This document shows, one piece after another, positions 1 to 5,590 of a stretch of DNA of 7,150 nt; the stretch's first letter is position 1; each line of letters begins with the position of its first letter. The position numbers and the translations under genes were made by a program. The notes below the pieces were generated by a model that saw only the letters and a program-made list of their open reading frames with translations, ran no database searches and had not been told where the DNA came from. The DNA is from Melioribacteraceae bacterium (lineage in GTDB: Bacteria > Bacteroidota > Ignavibacteria > Ignavibacteriales > Melioribacteraceae): the NCBI GenBank assembly GCA_015486905.1, contig WFQV01000285.1, positions 1 to 7,150 of the forward strand, written 5' to 3'.

Positions 1-38
1 ACATTCCATTATTCCAACATTCCAATATTCCAACACTC
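1..38. repeat. Degenerate ATTCCA tandem repeat
   Basis: Imperfect ATTCCA/ATTCCAAC units follow one another from the window edge and probably continue to the left. Simple degenerate arrays of this type are low-complexity DNA; no function can be read from them. Confidence 0.5.
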
Positions 39-288
39 CTTTTACCATTCACAATTCACCATCAAACAATACATTCCTCCTTAGCGCAGCAAATCAGGAA
101 ACACATTTCCCAATTTTAATTATTACAGAAAGTTTAAAATATTTTGACAGAAAAACGAAGATTTGATTGAGGATACTATTTATCCAACAATACGGGACAA
201 GTTATGTGTTTTCAATTTAATCACGGCTTTTTCATCTGTTTATTTTTTTAGCCGCTAATTACGCGAATTTAGTTTTAAGTCTCAAGCC

Positions 289-313
289 CGAAGCTTCGCG
301 CTAAAAATTTAGC
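289..313. repeat. Two adjacent short palindromes
   Basis: CGAAGCTTCG (289-298) is a perfect 10-bp palindrome. Two bases further on, GCTAAA-AA-TTTAGC (300-313) is a perfect 6-bp stem with a 2-base loop. They lie about 160 bp past the ppk1 stop. They could contribute to transcript ending, but neither is followed by a T-run, so a terminator call is not supported. Confidence 0.4.
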
Positions 314-335
314 AGGTGAATAATTAGTAACGAAT

Positions 336-359
336 CTCAACCTTAACCTCAACCTCAAA
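336..359. repeat. CTCAAC hexamer tandem repeat, four units
   Basis: The four units are CTCAAC, CTTAAC, CTCAAC and CTCAAA (336-341, 342-347, 348-353, 354-359), with one substitution each in the second and fourth. It is a microsatellite-like tract in non-coding DNA. Confidence 0.6.
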
Positions 360-380
360 GCAAAAAATAAAAGAACAATC

Positions 381-437
381 TTCCATTCATCCAACCATCC
401 AATCATCCTTCCATCCAACCATGCAACAATGCAATCA
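381..437. repeat. Degenerate ATCCAACC tandem tract
   Basis: A run of imperfect ATCC/ATCCAACC units (TTCCATTC, ATCCAACC, ATCCAATC, ATCCTTCC, ATCCAACC) passes into ATGCAACA-type units. It lies 37 bp from the ppk1 stop codon. It has no reading frame and looks like the same kind of low-complexity DNA as positions 1-38. Confidence 0.5.
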
Positions 438-473
438 ATTTACTCCTCACGCATTCATCATTCATAATTAATA

Positions 474-2588
474 TCATTCTTTTGAGTGTCTTAAACTTAG
501 CCATGACTGTTTCATCAGCCAATCTTGTAAAGATATTTTCTCTTGCGTAATAACGGGTCTGTTAAAAACGTATTTCCCCGTGGGTAGCATTATTCTCGAT
601 TTCAAATTATCCTTAAGAGAAATCTCAAGAATTGTTTTTGCTTTTTGTTTCAACTCTTCGTTTTCAATCGGGAAAATTGTCTCCACCCTTCTGTCCAAAT
701 TCCTTTGCATTAAATCCGCACTGCCGAGGTAAACCTCTTCTTCTCCACCGTTGTAAAAATAGAAAATTCTCGTGTGTTCAAGGAAACGCCCCACAATGCT
801 GCGTACTTTAATGTTGTCGCTTAACCCCGGTGATTGCGGAATTAAACAACAAATGCCCCGGATAATCAAATCTATTTTAACACCTTTGGAAGATGCTTCG
901 TAAAGAGCGCCGATTATTGTCGGGTCAACTAAAGAATTAAGTTTAAAAATTATTCTCCCTTCTTTCCCTGCTTTAACGTTTTGAATTTCCCTCTCTATTA
1001 ATCTTAGAAATTCACAACGAATATTAATGGGTGCTACAAAAAGTTTACGGAAATCCCTTTTTTCGGAGTAGCCGGTTAAATAATTAAAAACTTCGCTAAC
1101 GTCTTCGCAAATTTCTTCGTTGTCGGTAAAAAAGCCTATGTCCGTGTAAATCTTTGCCGTAACCGGATTGTAATTGCCTGTGCTTAAATGTACGTAACGC
1201 CGCACGCCGTCAATTTCTTTCCTTACAACAAGAGTCATCTTTGCATGGGTTTTCAAACCGACCAGACCGTAAACTACGTGAACGCCTGCCTTTTCCAATT
1301 CTTTTGCCCAAAAAATGTTGTTCTCTTCGTCGAAGCGGGCTTTTAATTCAACAAGTACAGCTACTTGCTTTTTCCTCTCTGCAGCTTCAATTAAATATTT
1401 TACTATGGGGGAATTCGGACCTATTCTGTAAAGTGTCTGTTTAATTGCCAGCACATCGGGATCGCGGGATGCTTCCCTAATAAAATCAATAACCGGATTA
1501 AACGATTCGTACGGATGGTGGATTAAAATTTCCTTTTGCCTGATTGCCGTAAATGTACTTTCGTTTTCTTCAAATTCCACCGGAATGACAGGCTGGTAAG
1601 ATTTTTCCTTTAAGTGAGGTAAAGGCAGTTTGTAAAGCAACATTACATCTGCCAATCCGATTGGACCTGAAATTATTTGTAAATCCCTTTGTAAAATTCC
1701 CAAATTTTCCGTCAGCGTCTCTATCATGAAATCGGGCATATCTTTTTCCACTTCAAGGCGTACAACGTGACCGAACTTTCTCTGTTTTACATTCTCTTCC
1801 ACTAACTCAAGCAAATCGTCCGCTTCGTCTTCCTGAATGCTTAAATCCGTATCCCGCGTAATTCTGAATTTATGTGCCTCTACAATCTCCAAACCCGGGA
1901 ATAAAATATTCAAATTTTTCTCAATTAAATCGTCAACCCACACAAACCTTGAAGCAATTTTCGGCTTTATTTTTCGCTTCTTCTTTTCCAAAACATCTTC
2001 TATTCTGATTAGGCGCGGAATAACTTTCGGAATTTTCAAACGTGCGAAGTGTTGTTCACCGTTCGGCTTTTGTACCAATATTGCGTAACTCAAACTTAAG
2101 TTAGAAATGTAAGGGAATGGTCTGCCGGGGTCGAAGGCAAGCGGAGTTAAAACCGGATAAATTTCCCTTTGAAAATAATTCGTAAGCCCGGCACTTTCTT
2201 TCTCCGTGAGATTCTCCATTGAACAAATGGTAATTCCGTTTTCTTCTAATTGCGGAACAATAGTTCTTTTCCACAATCTAAAAATGGTTTTTAACATCCC
2301 GCGGACTTCTTTCTCGATTTTGTTTAATTCTTCAAGAGGTGTCAAGCCATCGATGGAGGGCTCCAGAACGTTCTGCCTAACGCGCTCTTTCAAACCGGCA
2401 ACGCGAATCATGTAGAATTCGTCAAGGTTCGTGAAAAAGATTGAAATGAATTTAACCTTGTCCAACAAAGGTAAGTCCGGATTTAACGCTTCTTCCAACA
2501 CTCGACGGTTAAATTCCAACCAACTTAAATCCCGATTAATAAAATTTTTCGGTACGAAATATTTTTTTAAATAATCTTTAGTAAGCAT
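474..2588 (-). CDS. ppk1: Polyphosphate kinase 1 (PPK1)
   Basis: This is a PPK1 enzyme, which reversibly transfers the terminal phosphate of ATP to a growing polyphosphate chain and so controls phosphate storage and stress physiology. At 704 aa it is full length (E. coli PPK is 688). The N-terminal part opens with FINRDLSWLEFNRRVLEEA (about 16-34), typical of the family, followed by the head domain and two phospholipase-D-like C-terminal domains. His448 in KTHAK and His467 in HLSTGNYN are 19 residues apart, as are E. coli His435 (phosphorylated) and His454. His605 in RFLEHTRIFYF stands 157 residues after His448, matching E. coli His592. The ATG at 2588 lies 14 bp after the deaminase stop, so the two are probably co-transcribed. 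No Shine-Dalgarno is seen, only an A-rich leader. It stops with TGA at 476-474. Confidence 0.97.
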   Translation of the reverse strand: MLTKDYLKKYFVPKNFINRDLSWLEFNRRVLEEALNPDLPLLDKVKFISIFFTNLDEFYMIRVAGLKERVRQNVLEPSIDGLTPLEELNKIEKEVRGMLKTIFRLWKRTIVPQLEENGITICSMENLTEKESAGLTNYFQREIYPVLTPLAFDPGRPFPYISNLSLSYAILVQKPNGEQHFARLKIPKVIPRLIRIEDVLEKKKRKIKPKIASRFVWVDDLIEKNLNILFPGLEIVEAHKFRITRDTDLSIQEDEADDLLELVEENVKQRKFGHVVRLEVEKDMPDFMIETLTENLGILQRDLQIISGPIGLADVMLLYKLPLPHLKEKSYQPVIPVEFEENESTFTAIRQKEILIHHPYESFNPVIDFIREASRDPDVLAIKQTLYRIGPNSPIVKYLIEAAERKKQVAVLVELKARFDEENNIFWAKELEKAGVHVVYGLVGLKTHAKMTLVVRKEIDGVRRYVHLSTGNYNPVTAKIYTDIGFFTDNEEICEDVSEVFNYLTGYSEKRDFRKLFVAPINIRCEFLRLIEREIQNVKAGKEGRIIFKLNSLVDPTIIGALYEASSKGVKIDLIIRGICCLIPQSPGLSDNIKVRSIVGRFLEHTRIFYFYNGGEEEVYLGSADLMQRNLDRRVETIFPIENEELKQKAKTILEISLKDNLKSRIMLPTGKYVFNRPVITQEKISLQDWLMKQSWLSLRHSKE

Positions 2589-2602
2589 TCTTTTTTAATA
2601 AA

Positions 2603-3124
2603 TTATTTTTCTTCGTCGGTTTCCTCAATCTTCCGCGCCGAAATGAAACTATCCAAATCGTAATCAATATATTTGCTGGGCTGGGGCATTCTTCTAATCG
2701 GCACACCGGCTGCGGCAAAAAATTCTTCGGCGAGTGTGTCGTGGTAATCGGAAAAGATTACTATCTCTTTTATTCCCGCTGCAATTAATGCTTTCGAGCA
2801 AGTGGTACAAGGCATATTCGTAATGTAAGCCGTTGCACCCTTAGTGCTTACTCCGTGAAGCGCACATTGGATTATTGCATTTATTTCCGCGTGAATAGTA
2901 CGTACACAGTGGTTGTCAACTATTAAACAGCCGACATCGTCGCAGTGGGGTTGACCGGCAATCGAACCGTTGTAACCGGTTGCAAGAATTCTCTTATCCC
3001 GGACAAGCACACAACCGACATGCATTCTGGGACATGTAGCCCGCTCGGAAACCAACATTGCAACCTTTAAAAAATATTCGTCCCAACTCGGACGAACACG
3101 TTTCTCTTTTTTTTCTTCACTCAT
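2603..3124 (-). CDS. Zinc-dependent dCMP deaminase (ComEB-like)
   Basis: This is a cytidine/deoxycytidylate deaminase family protein, most like dCMP deaminase, which converts dCMP to dUMP for thymidylate synthesis in the cytoplasm. Counting from the ATG at 3124 it has 173 aa. Catalytic zinc ligands are His78 with the proton-shuttling Glu80 (HAE) and Cys106/Cys109 (PCTTC). The Cys-rich insert CDDVGC before the HAE motif and the GYNGS substrate loop (about 50-54) are typical of dCMP deaminases and ComEB rather than cytidine deaminases. A TTG six bases upstream (3130) is in frame, but I prefer the ATG; neither has a good Shine-Dalgarno. A TAAATTTG at 3164-3157 (minus) fits the Bacteroidota -7 element TAnnTTTG, but I see no matching -33 element. 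It is the first gene of the operon with ppk1; no direct metabolic link between the two is known to me. Confidence 0.93.
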   Translation of the reverse strand: MSEEKKEKRVRPSWDEYFLKVAMLVSERATCPRMHVGCVLVRDKRILATGYNGSIAGQPHCDDVGCLIVDNHCVRTIHAEINAIIQCALHGVSTKGATAYITNMPCTTCSKALIAAGIKEIVIFSDYHDTLAEEFFAAAGVPIRRMPQPSKYIDYDLDSFISARKIEETDEEK

Positions 3125-3201
3125 TTCCAATTAACGTATTTTATTTTTAAGAGTTACAAATTTATGAAAATAAATGTTTAAATTTTTGAAAAATACATAT
3201 G

Positions 3202-3213
3202 GCGGTAAACCGC
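3202..3213. repeat. Small perfect hairpin upstream of the dCMP deaminase
   Basis: GCGGT (3202-3206) and ACCGC (3209-3213) form a perfect 5-bp stem with a 2-base loop, about 80 bp upstream of the deaminase start. It could be a protein-binding palindrome or the end of an older transcript. It stands out because the surrounding DNA has almost no G or C. Confidence 0.35.
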
Positions 3214-3256
3214 AATTAAGAATTAAAAATTAAAAATGAAAAATTAAAAATTATGA
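3214..3256. repeat. ATTAAAAATTAAAAA low-complexity tract
   Basis: Units of AATTAAAA/ATTAAAAAT repeat imperfectly over about 43 bp and end in TTATGATT. Tracts like this are common in AT-rich spacers; there is no reading frame. Confidence 0.5.
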
Positions 3257-3356
3257 TTCGGACTTAAAGATTAGAGAATATTAAAAACTTTCGCTAATTT
3301 TTTAAAATGGAAATGCAGGAATGTTTTATTTAATTTCTTGACAAATAAAACACGTG

Positions 3357-3375
3357 TCCCGCTCTTTTTGCGGGA
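3357..3375. repeat. GC hairpin resembling a decayed repeat B
   Basis: TCCCGC (3357-3362) and GCGGGA (3370-3375) form a perfect 6-bp stem around a TCTTTTT loop. The string GCTCTTTTTGCGGG, followed by an AGGATTTAT-like stretch, resembles the core of repeat B (GCTCTTTTGCGGGG, then ATAAATCC). It may be a degenerate B copy that marks the left end of the cassette array. Alternatively it is a plain terminator-like hairpin; neither strand has a T-run directly after it. Confidence 0.35.
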
Positions 3376-3490
3376 AGGATTTATGTTGTAATACTATAAT
3401 TGTTAATAATAATTTCTTCATTTTTTAAAATAATATTTTTCTTTTTATTCTAATCAAAAATTTCATTTTTTACTAAAACATAAAATGTAC

Positions 3491-3518
3491 GCCTTATAAG
3501 CATACAATATAAAAAGGC
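3491..3518 (-). terminator. Weak hairpin after the DUF6090-type gene
   Basis: GCCTT (3491-3495) and AAGGC (3514-3518) can pair, with an A/T-rich loop that can extend the stem. It sits about 30 bp past the gene's stop codon on the minus strand. Reading minus, only scattered Ts follow, so intrinsic termination is possible but weakly supported. Confidence 0.25.
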
Positions 3519-3546
3519 AAGTAAAAGAAGTCTCAGGGGATTTAGT

Positions 3547-4257
3547 TTAATTATTTCCTTTCGTCGAGGAATGGTACCCTACAGTAATCGGAAGCTTATC
3601 TCTCAGCTTATAACTCTTAGCCAGCAAACCTTCATAGGCGGTTTTTCGTTGTTGTATCATTGAGAAATAACCAGCCACAACATTGGCAAAATAGTTTGTT
3701 TTTCTTATTTCCGGATTATTCATTTTACCCTTCAAGATAGAGAAATTTGAAAAAATAAAATGCATTACAAAGTCGTTGAAGTATTTATAAAAATAGTCGT
3801 TGATAAATTTTGTTTCGGAAATAGAAATATGGTAATCAACTATTTCTTTTCTTAGAATGAAATTTTTAATAATATTTAATTTTCCGCTATTGGTGATATT
3901 TTTATAAGTTCCGGTTTTAAAGTCGATTCTGGAAAAAAATACAATTTTCTTGATTAAAGCATTAGCCGAGTCAACTGAAATTGTTCCTTCCCGAATGGAT
4001 ATTAGTTCAGGTTTCACCCGAGCTATCCAGTTACTATCAGCTTTGATTGATTCTTTGAGCATAGTAATATTGTCGTTTAAATCCTGACTGAAGTCTCTAA
4101 GATATTTTTGCTCAAGCTCGTCTTCATGTCTTTCAATTTGCCAGTTGTTAAGTAAAAATGCAGCCATAACGCCTAAAAACACAACGATCAATTCAAAGAA
4201 AAGTTTTTTCCAACTATATCCTAAATATGACTGAATTTTTTTTTTAGATTCTGCCAT
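3547..4257 (-). CDS. Single-pass membrane protein, DUF6090-like
   Basis: A 236-aa protein of unknown function. The N-terminus is basic (KKK at 5-7), followed by one hydrophobic helix at about 19-38 and then NNWQIERHEDELEQKYL, a charged stretch likely to be helical. By the positive-inside rule the bulk of the protein would face the periplasm. The layout and the mid-protein motif TYKNITNSGKLNIIKN (117-132) followed by LRKEIVDYH match my recollection of DUF6090, a family of small anchored proteins mainly in Bacteroidota; this is by eye. The ATG at 4257 has only a weak purine stretch (GAGAAAAATAA) before it. The gene stands alone, between the core operon and repeat A1, and is probably the left-most cassette gene. 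No enzymatic motif is visible. Confidence 0.8.
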   Translation of the reverse strand: MAESKKKIQSYLGYSWKKLFFELIVVFLGVMAAFLLNNWQIERHEDELEQKYLRDFSQDLNDNITMLKESIKADSNWIARVKPELISIREGTISVDSANALIKKIVFFSRIDFKTGTYKNITNSGKLNIIKNFILRKEIVDYHISISETKFINDYFYKYFNDFVMHFIFSNFSILKGKMNNPEIRKTNYFANVVAGYFSMIQQRKTAYEGLLAKSYKLRDKLPITVGYHSSTKGNN

Positions 4258-4307
4258 TTATTTTTCTCATTATTTTAAACTTGCATATTAAATTTCATTA
4301 TCAAGTC

Positions 4308-4336
4308 AGCTTATTGCCAATCAACGTTGTTAAGCT
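4308..4336. repeat. Inverted repeat upstream of the DUF6090-like gene
   Basis: AGCTTA (4308-4313) and TAAGCT (4331-4336) are perfect inverted copies, with the palindrome CAACGTTG (4322-4329) between them. The structure lies 50-80 bp upstream of the membrane-protein start, where a promoter or operator would sit. No clear -35/-10 pair can be assigned, so a regulatory role is inference. Confidence 0.35.
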
Positions 4337-4339
4337 ACA

Positions 4340-4465
4340 TAACGGTCTTGCTTTTCAACCGCCGCCGAAAATTAAAACGACAGGTTAAAAAGCAAATGTA
4401 TTAAATTAATTCAAAATTTTTATTTACTCGATATTGTTAATTTACAACATTATCAAAAAATAAAC
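4340..4465 (-). repeat. Repeat A, copy 1 (attC-like half)
   Basis: This is the first of three related spacer repeats. On the plus strand it runs from TAACGG through TTTTCAACC, a CCGCCG core, AAAACG, TTAAAAAG and ATTTTTATTTACTCG to ATTGTTAATTTA and CATTATCAAAAAA. A 13-nt arm TTGCTTTTCAACC (4348-4360) pairs with GGTTAAAAAGCAA (4383-4395) with one mismatch, giving a strong cruciform or hairpin. Read on the minus strand it ends GACCG|TTATG, the form expected of the 3' crossover end of an integron attC site. It is followed on the plus side, after about 80 bp, by repeat B1. Confidence 0.7.
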
Positions 4466-4545
4466 ACTAAACTCGCTTAATCTTAAAACACCACAAAAGC
4501 CGCACCGTCTTCGCGGGCGGGTGGAAAAAACAGGTTGAACGGATA

Positions 4546-4622
4546 CGGGGCTTAGCTAAACACAGGATTATCTCTCCCCGCAGCTCTTTTGCGGGGTTCG
4601 GTATAAATCCTTTATAACGTTA
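4546..4622 (-). repeat. Repeat B, copy 1 (77 bp, two-tier hairpin)
   Basis: It matches copy 2 at 5591-5667 with a single difference (A4558 versus C5603). The core is CCCCGC (4576-4581) and GCGGGG (4591-4596) around AGCTCTTTT. An outer stem AGGATTAT (4564-4571) pairs with ATAAATCCT (4603-4611) with one bulge. The right end ATAACGTTA runs directly into the unit-specific inverted repeat. It begins 14 bp past the mazF stop codon (plus-strand coordinates falling), so the hairpin may also protect or end the mazEF transcript, though no T-run follows. Confidence 0.8.
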
Positions 4623-4629
4623 TATTTGC
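4618..4629. repeat. Left arm of the mazEF unit's 12-bp inverted repeat
   Basis: CGTTATATTTGC here is the exact reverse complement of GCAAATATAACG at 5307-5318. The arm lies between the mazF stop codon and repeat B1 and would be the R''-type box of the unit's own recombination site. Confidence 0.75.
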
Positions 4630-4635
4630 ATTAGA

Positions 4636-4992
4636 TTACATTAAATCAAAGACTAATTTTAAAGCTCGATCTATTTCAGTAATTTTGTTTTCTGATAATT
4701 GGCCACGAATTTTAACTAATCTATATTGATAATCTATTGGTCTTGTTTGAAGGCAATCAGCGATGGATTTCTTGGTGAGTCCGTTTTCTTTTGAGGGTTC
4801 TAAAAAAACGTTAGTATGAATTTGAGCTTTTTTCTCGTTCCAACCGGTTATCGGAACAACTTGAATTACCGGAACCCTTTGATTGTAAACATCATTGGTA
4901 ACAACAATCCAGGGTCTTATCTTTCCGGTTTCAGAACCCTTAACAGGATTTAAATCTATATCAATAACCATCCCTCTTTTAATTTGTTTCAT
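4636..4992 (-). CDS. mazF: MazF/PemK-family mRNA interferase toxin
   Basis: A 118-aa type II toxin of the MazF/PemK/CcdB fold, a ribosome-independent endoribonuclease that cuts mRNA when freed from its antitoxin. Family hallmarks are RGMVIDIDLNPVKGSETG-KIRP (6-27), VVPITGW (45-51) and the C-terminal block SIADCLQTRPIDYQYRL (76-92) with RGQL. The catalytic pair expected from B. subtilis MazF (Arg25, Thr48) is present as Arg26 and Thr49. I start at the ATG at 4992: it overlaps the antitoxin stop as ATGA and has a GAGGA Shine-Dalgarno at 5006-5002, spaced 9 nt. An upstream in-frame TTG at 5001 is less likely. Repeat B1 follows it directly. Its cleavage sequence cannot be predicted from the protein. 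Confidence 0.93.
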   Translation of the reverse strand: MKQIKRGMVIDIDLNPVKGSETGKIRPWIVVTNDVYNQRVPVIQVVPITGWNEKKAQIHTNVFLEPSKENGLTKKSIADCLQTRPIDYQYRLVKIRGQLSENKITEIDRALKLVFDLM

Positions 4993-5222
4993 TTGGGCCA
5001 ATCCTCAATTGCTGAGTTTGTTAAATCTCTTAATTCCGAATCTTCTTTATAAATCTCGGCATACAGTTTAGCTGAATTTGCCAACTTTTGTTTTTCTACT
5101 GATTTAATAAAATCATCAATAGCTGAACGAACCAGTGAACTTTTATCTTTGAAGCCGAGTTCTTTATATTTGTTCAAAATTTTAATGTGTTTTTCATCAA
5201 AACTTATTTTAGCTTGTTGCAT
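4989..5222 (-). CDS. MazE-type ribbon-helix-helix antitoxin
   Basis: A 77-aa antitoxin partner of the MazF-like toxin. The N-terminal half (KISFDEKHIKILNKYKELGF, about 5-24, then KSSLVRSAIDDFI, 27-39) reads as a ribbon-helix-helix DNA-binding domain. The acidic C-terminal half (LYAEIYKEDSELRDLTNSAIEDWP, 53-76) resembles the toxin-wrapping tail of this antitoxin type. The ATG at 5222 has a good Shine-Dalgarno, AGAGG at 5232-5228, spaced 5 nt. The stop TGA overlaps the toxin ATG, so the pair is translationally coupled, antitoxin first. A promoter overlapped by a 9-bp inverted repeat lies directly upstream, consistent with autorepression by the antitoxin dimer. It was assigned by pattern and context, with no close named homologue. 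Confidence 0.85.
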   Translation of the reverse strand: MQQAKISFDEKHIKILNKYKELGFKDKSSLVRSAIDDFIKSVEKQKLANSAKLYAEIYKEDSELRDLTNSAIEDWPK

Positions 5223-5247
5223 CTTGACCTCTGATAGTTCCTATGTT

Positions 5248-5278
5248 AGCTCTTATTTACAGTCCCAATATAAGAGCT
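5248..5278 (-). promoter_or_regulatory. Probable antitoxin operator (9-bp inverted repeat)
   Basis: AGCTCTTAT (5248-5256) and ATAAGAGCT (5270-5278) are perfect inverted copies. Their centres are 22 bp apart, about two helical turns, which suits two ribbon-helix-helix dimers on one face of the DNA. The right arm overlaps the proposed -10 box at 5272-5267, so binding would block transcription of the pair. It lies 26-56 bp upstream of the antitoxin start. Confidence 0.65.
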
Positions 5279-5295
5279 TTAATTTAAACTTTCAA
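5267..5295 (-). promoter_or_regulatory. Promoter of the mazEF pair
   Basis: Read on the minus strand, TTGAAA (5295-5290) and TATATT (5272-5267) are separated by exactly 17 nt, a good sigma-70-type arrangement. Transcription would start near 5260, leaving a leader of about 38 nt with the AGAGG ribosome binding site. The -10 lies inside the inverted repeat operator. The promoter is entirely inside the proposed cassette, so the genes would not depend on an array promoter. Confidence 0.5.
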
Positions 5296-5306
5296 CCTAA
5301 AATATA

Positions 5307-5318
5307 GCAAATATAACG
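5307..5318. repeat. Right arm of the mazEF unit's 12-bp inverted repeat
   Basis: GCAAATATAACG is the exact reverse complement of 4618-4629. It overlaps the start of repeat A2 and contains the proposed crossover G|TT (minus strand, 5317/5316), which would be the first bases of the mazEF cassette. Confidence 0.75.
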
Positions 5319-5469
5319 GCGTTGATTTTCAACCGGCCGCCGAAAACCAAAACGCCGAGTTAAAAAGTAAATGCTTAAAACTATTTCAAAATTTTTATTT
5401 ACCTGCCTGCAGGTAGGCAGGGCAGGCAGGCTCGCTATTGTTAATTTAAAACATTATCAAAAAACAAAC
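5314..5469 (-). repeat. Repeat A, copy 2, interrupted by a 29-bp palindrome
   Basis: It matches A1 and A3 in order: TAACGGC, TTTTCAACC, CCGCCG, AAAACG, TTAAAAAG, ATTTTTATTTA, then CTCGCTATTGTTAATTTA and CATTATCAAAAAA. A perfect stem CGGCGTT (5317-5323) / AACGCCG (5351-5357) closes its hairpin. Between ATTTTTATTTA and CTCGC it carries 29 bp (5402-5430) that A1 and A3 lack. Read on the minus strand it ends CAACGCCG|TTATA, as an attC 3' end would. Confidence 0.7.
5402..5430. repeat. 29-bp CCTGCCTGC palindrome inserted in repeat A2
   Basis: CCTGCCTGC (5402-5410) and GCAGGCAGG (5422-5430) are perfect inverted ends. A second pairing, CCTGCCT (5402-5408) with AGGCAGG (5415-5421), is also possible. 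Comparison with A1 and A3 shows a clean insertion with no other change. It is GC-rich in AT-rich DNA and looks like a small mobile palindrome. Confidence 0.7.
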
Positions 5470-5590
5470 TTGATTACAACTTTAATCTTTACATAAGTGA
5501 TTTATTTCTATAAAAAAATACAAACCAACTCTAAAATATTCCATTGAAATTACAAATGATACGCTCCTCCAAAAGTTAGTAGAACAAAGG

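Larger units (their letters stand above)
1..473. other. Gene-free low-complexity spacer downstream of ppk1
   Basis: I see no convincing coding frame here. The stretch begins with degenerate ATTCCA/ATTCCAAC units (about 1-38), then AT-rich unique DNA, then a pair of short palindromes (289-313), a hexamer tandem repeat (336-359) and a run of degenerate ATCCAACC-type units (381-437). It lies just beyond the ppk1 stop codon, so any 3' end of the ppk1 transcript falls here, but no hairpin followed by a T-run on the minus strand is obvious close to the stop. Confidence 0.6.
3125..3546. other. Gene-free AT-rich spacer between core operon and accessory genes
   Basis: No coding frame is supported. 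Features seen are a hairpin GCGGT-AA-ACCGC (3202-3213) upstream of the deaminase, an ATTAAAAATTAAAAA-type tract (3214-3256), a GC-rich hairpin at 3357-3375 in otherwise very AT-rich DNA, and a GCCTT/AAGGC hairpin (3491-3518) just after the 3' end of the membrane-protein gene. This is the likely border between the ordinary chromosome and the repeat-rich accessory region. Confidence 0.6.
4343..5316 (-). mobile_element. Putative integron-like cassette carrying mazEF
   Basis: The proposed unit is 974 bp, read on the minus strand from the TT after the CCG|TT junction at 5317/5316 to the G of the next junction at 4343. It contains the antitoxin and MazF genes, then repeat B1, a unique 80-bp stretch and repeat A1. 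Its start (TTATATTTGC, minus) is the reverse complement of the sequence just after mazF and directly before B1, which gives a 12-bp perfect inverted repeat private to this unit (4618-4629 and 5307-5318). In an excised circle these two arms would face each other across one recombination site. The site would be about 290 bp, longer than usual attC, and no integrase is visible. Confidence 0.5.

Noticed and set aside
1..440. CRISPR array from the short repeats near the left edge
   Set aside because: Units are 4-8 bp, degenerate and contiguous; there are no unique spacers of constant length and no cas genes.
1241..1444. Open frame of 67 codons on the plus strand inside ppk1
   Set aside because: It is fully antisense to a conserved catalytic region of ppk1, has no family features and no ribosome binding site; a shadow of the real gene.
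1837..2415. Two plus-strand open frames (1837-2088 and 2206-2415) inside ppk1
   Set aside because: They are antisense to well-conserved PPK1 domains, with Phe/Ser/Ile-rich translations typical of reverse-strand shadows.
3338..3400. TTGACA at 3338-3343 with TATAAT at 3395-3400 as a plus-strand promoter
   Set aside because: The spacing is over 50 bp, far beyond the usual 16-19, a hairpin lies between, and no plus-strand gene follows.
4576..4596. Repeat B core hairpin as a standard intrinsic terminator
   Set aside because: The stem is strong, but no T-run follows on either strand, and the second outer stem and identical second copy suit a recombination or mobile repeat better; a secondary effect on transcripts is not excluded.
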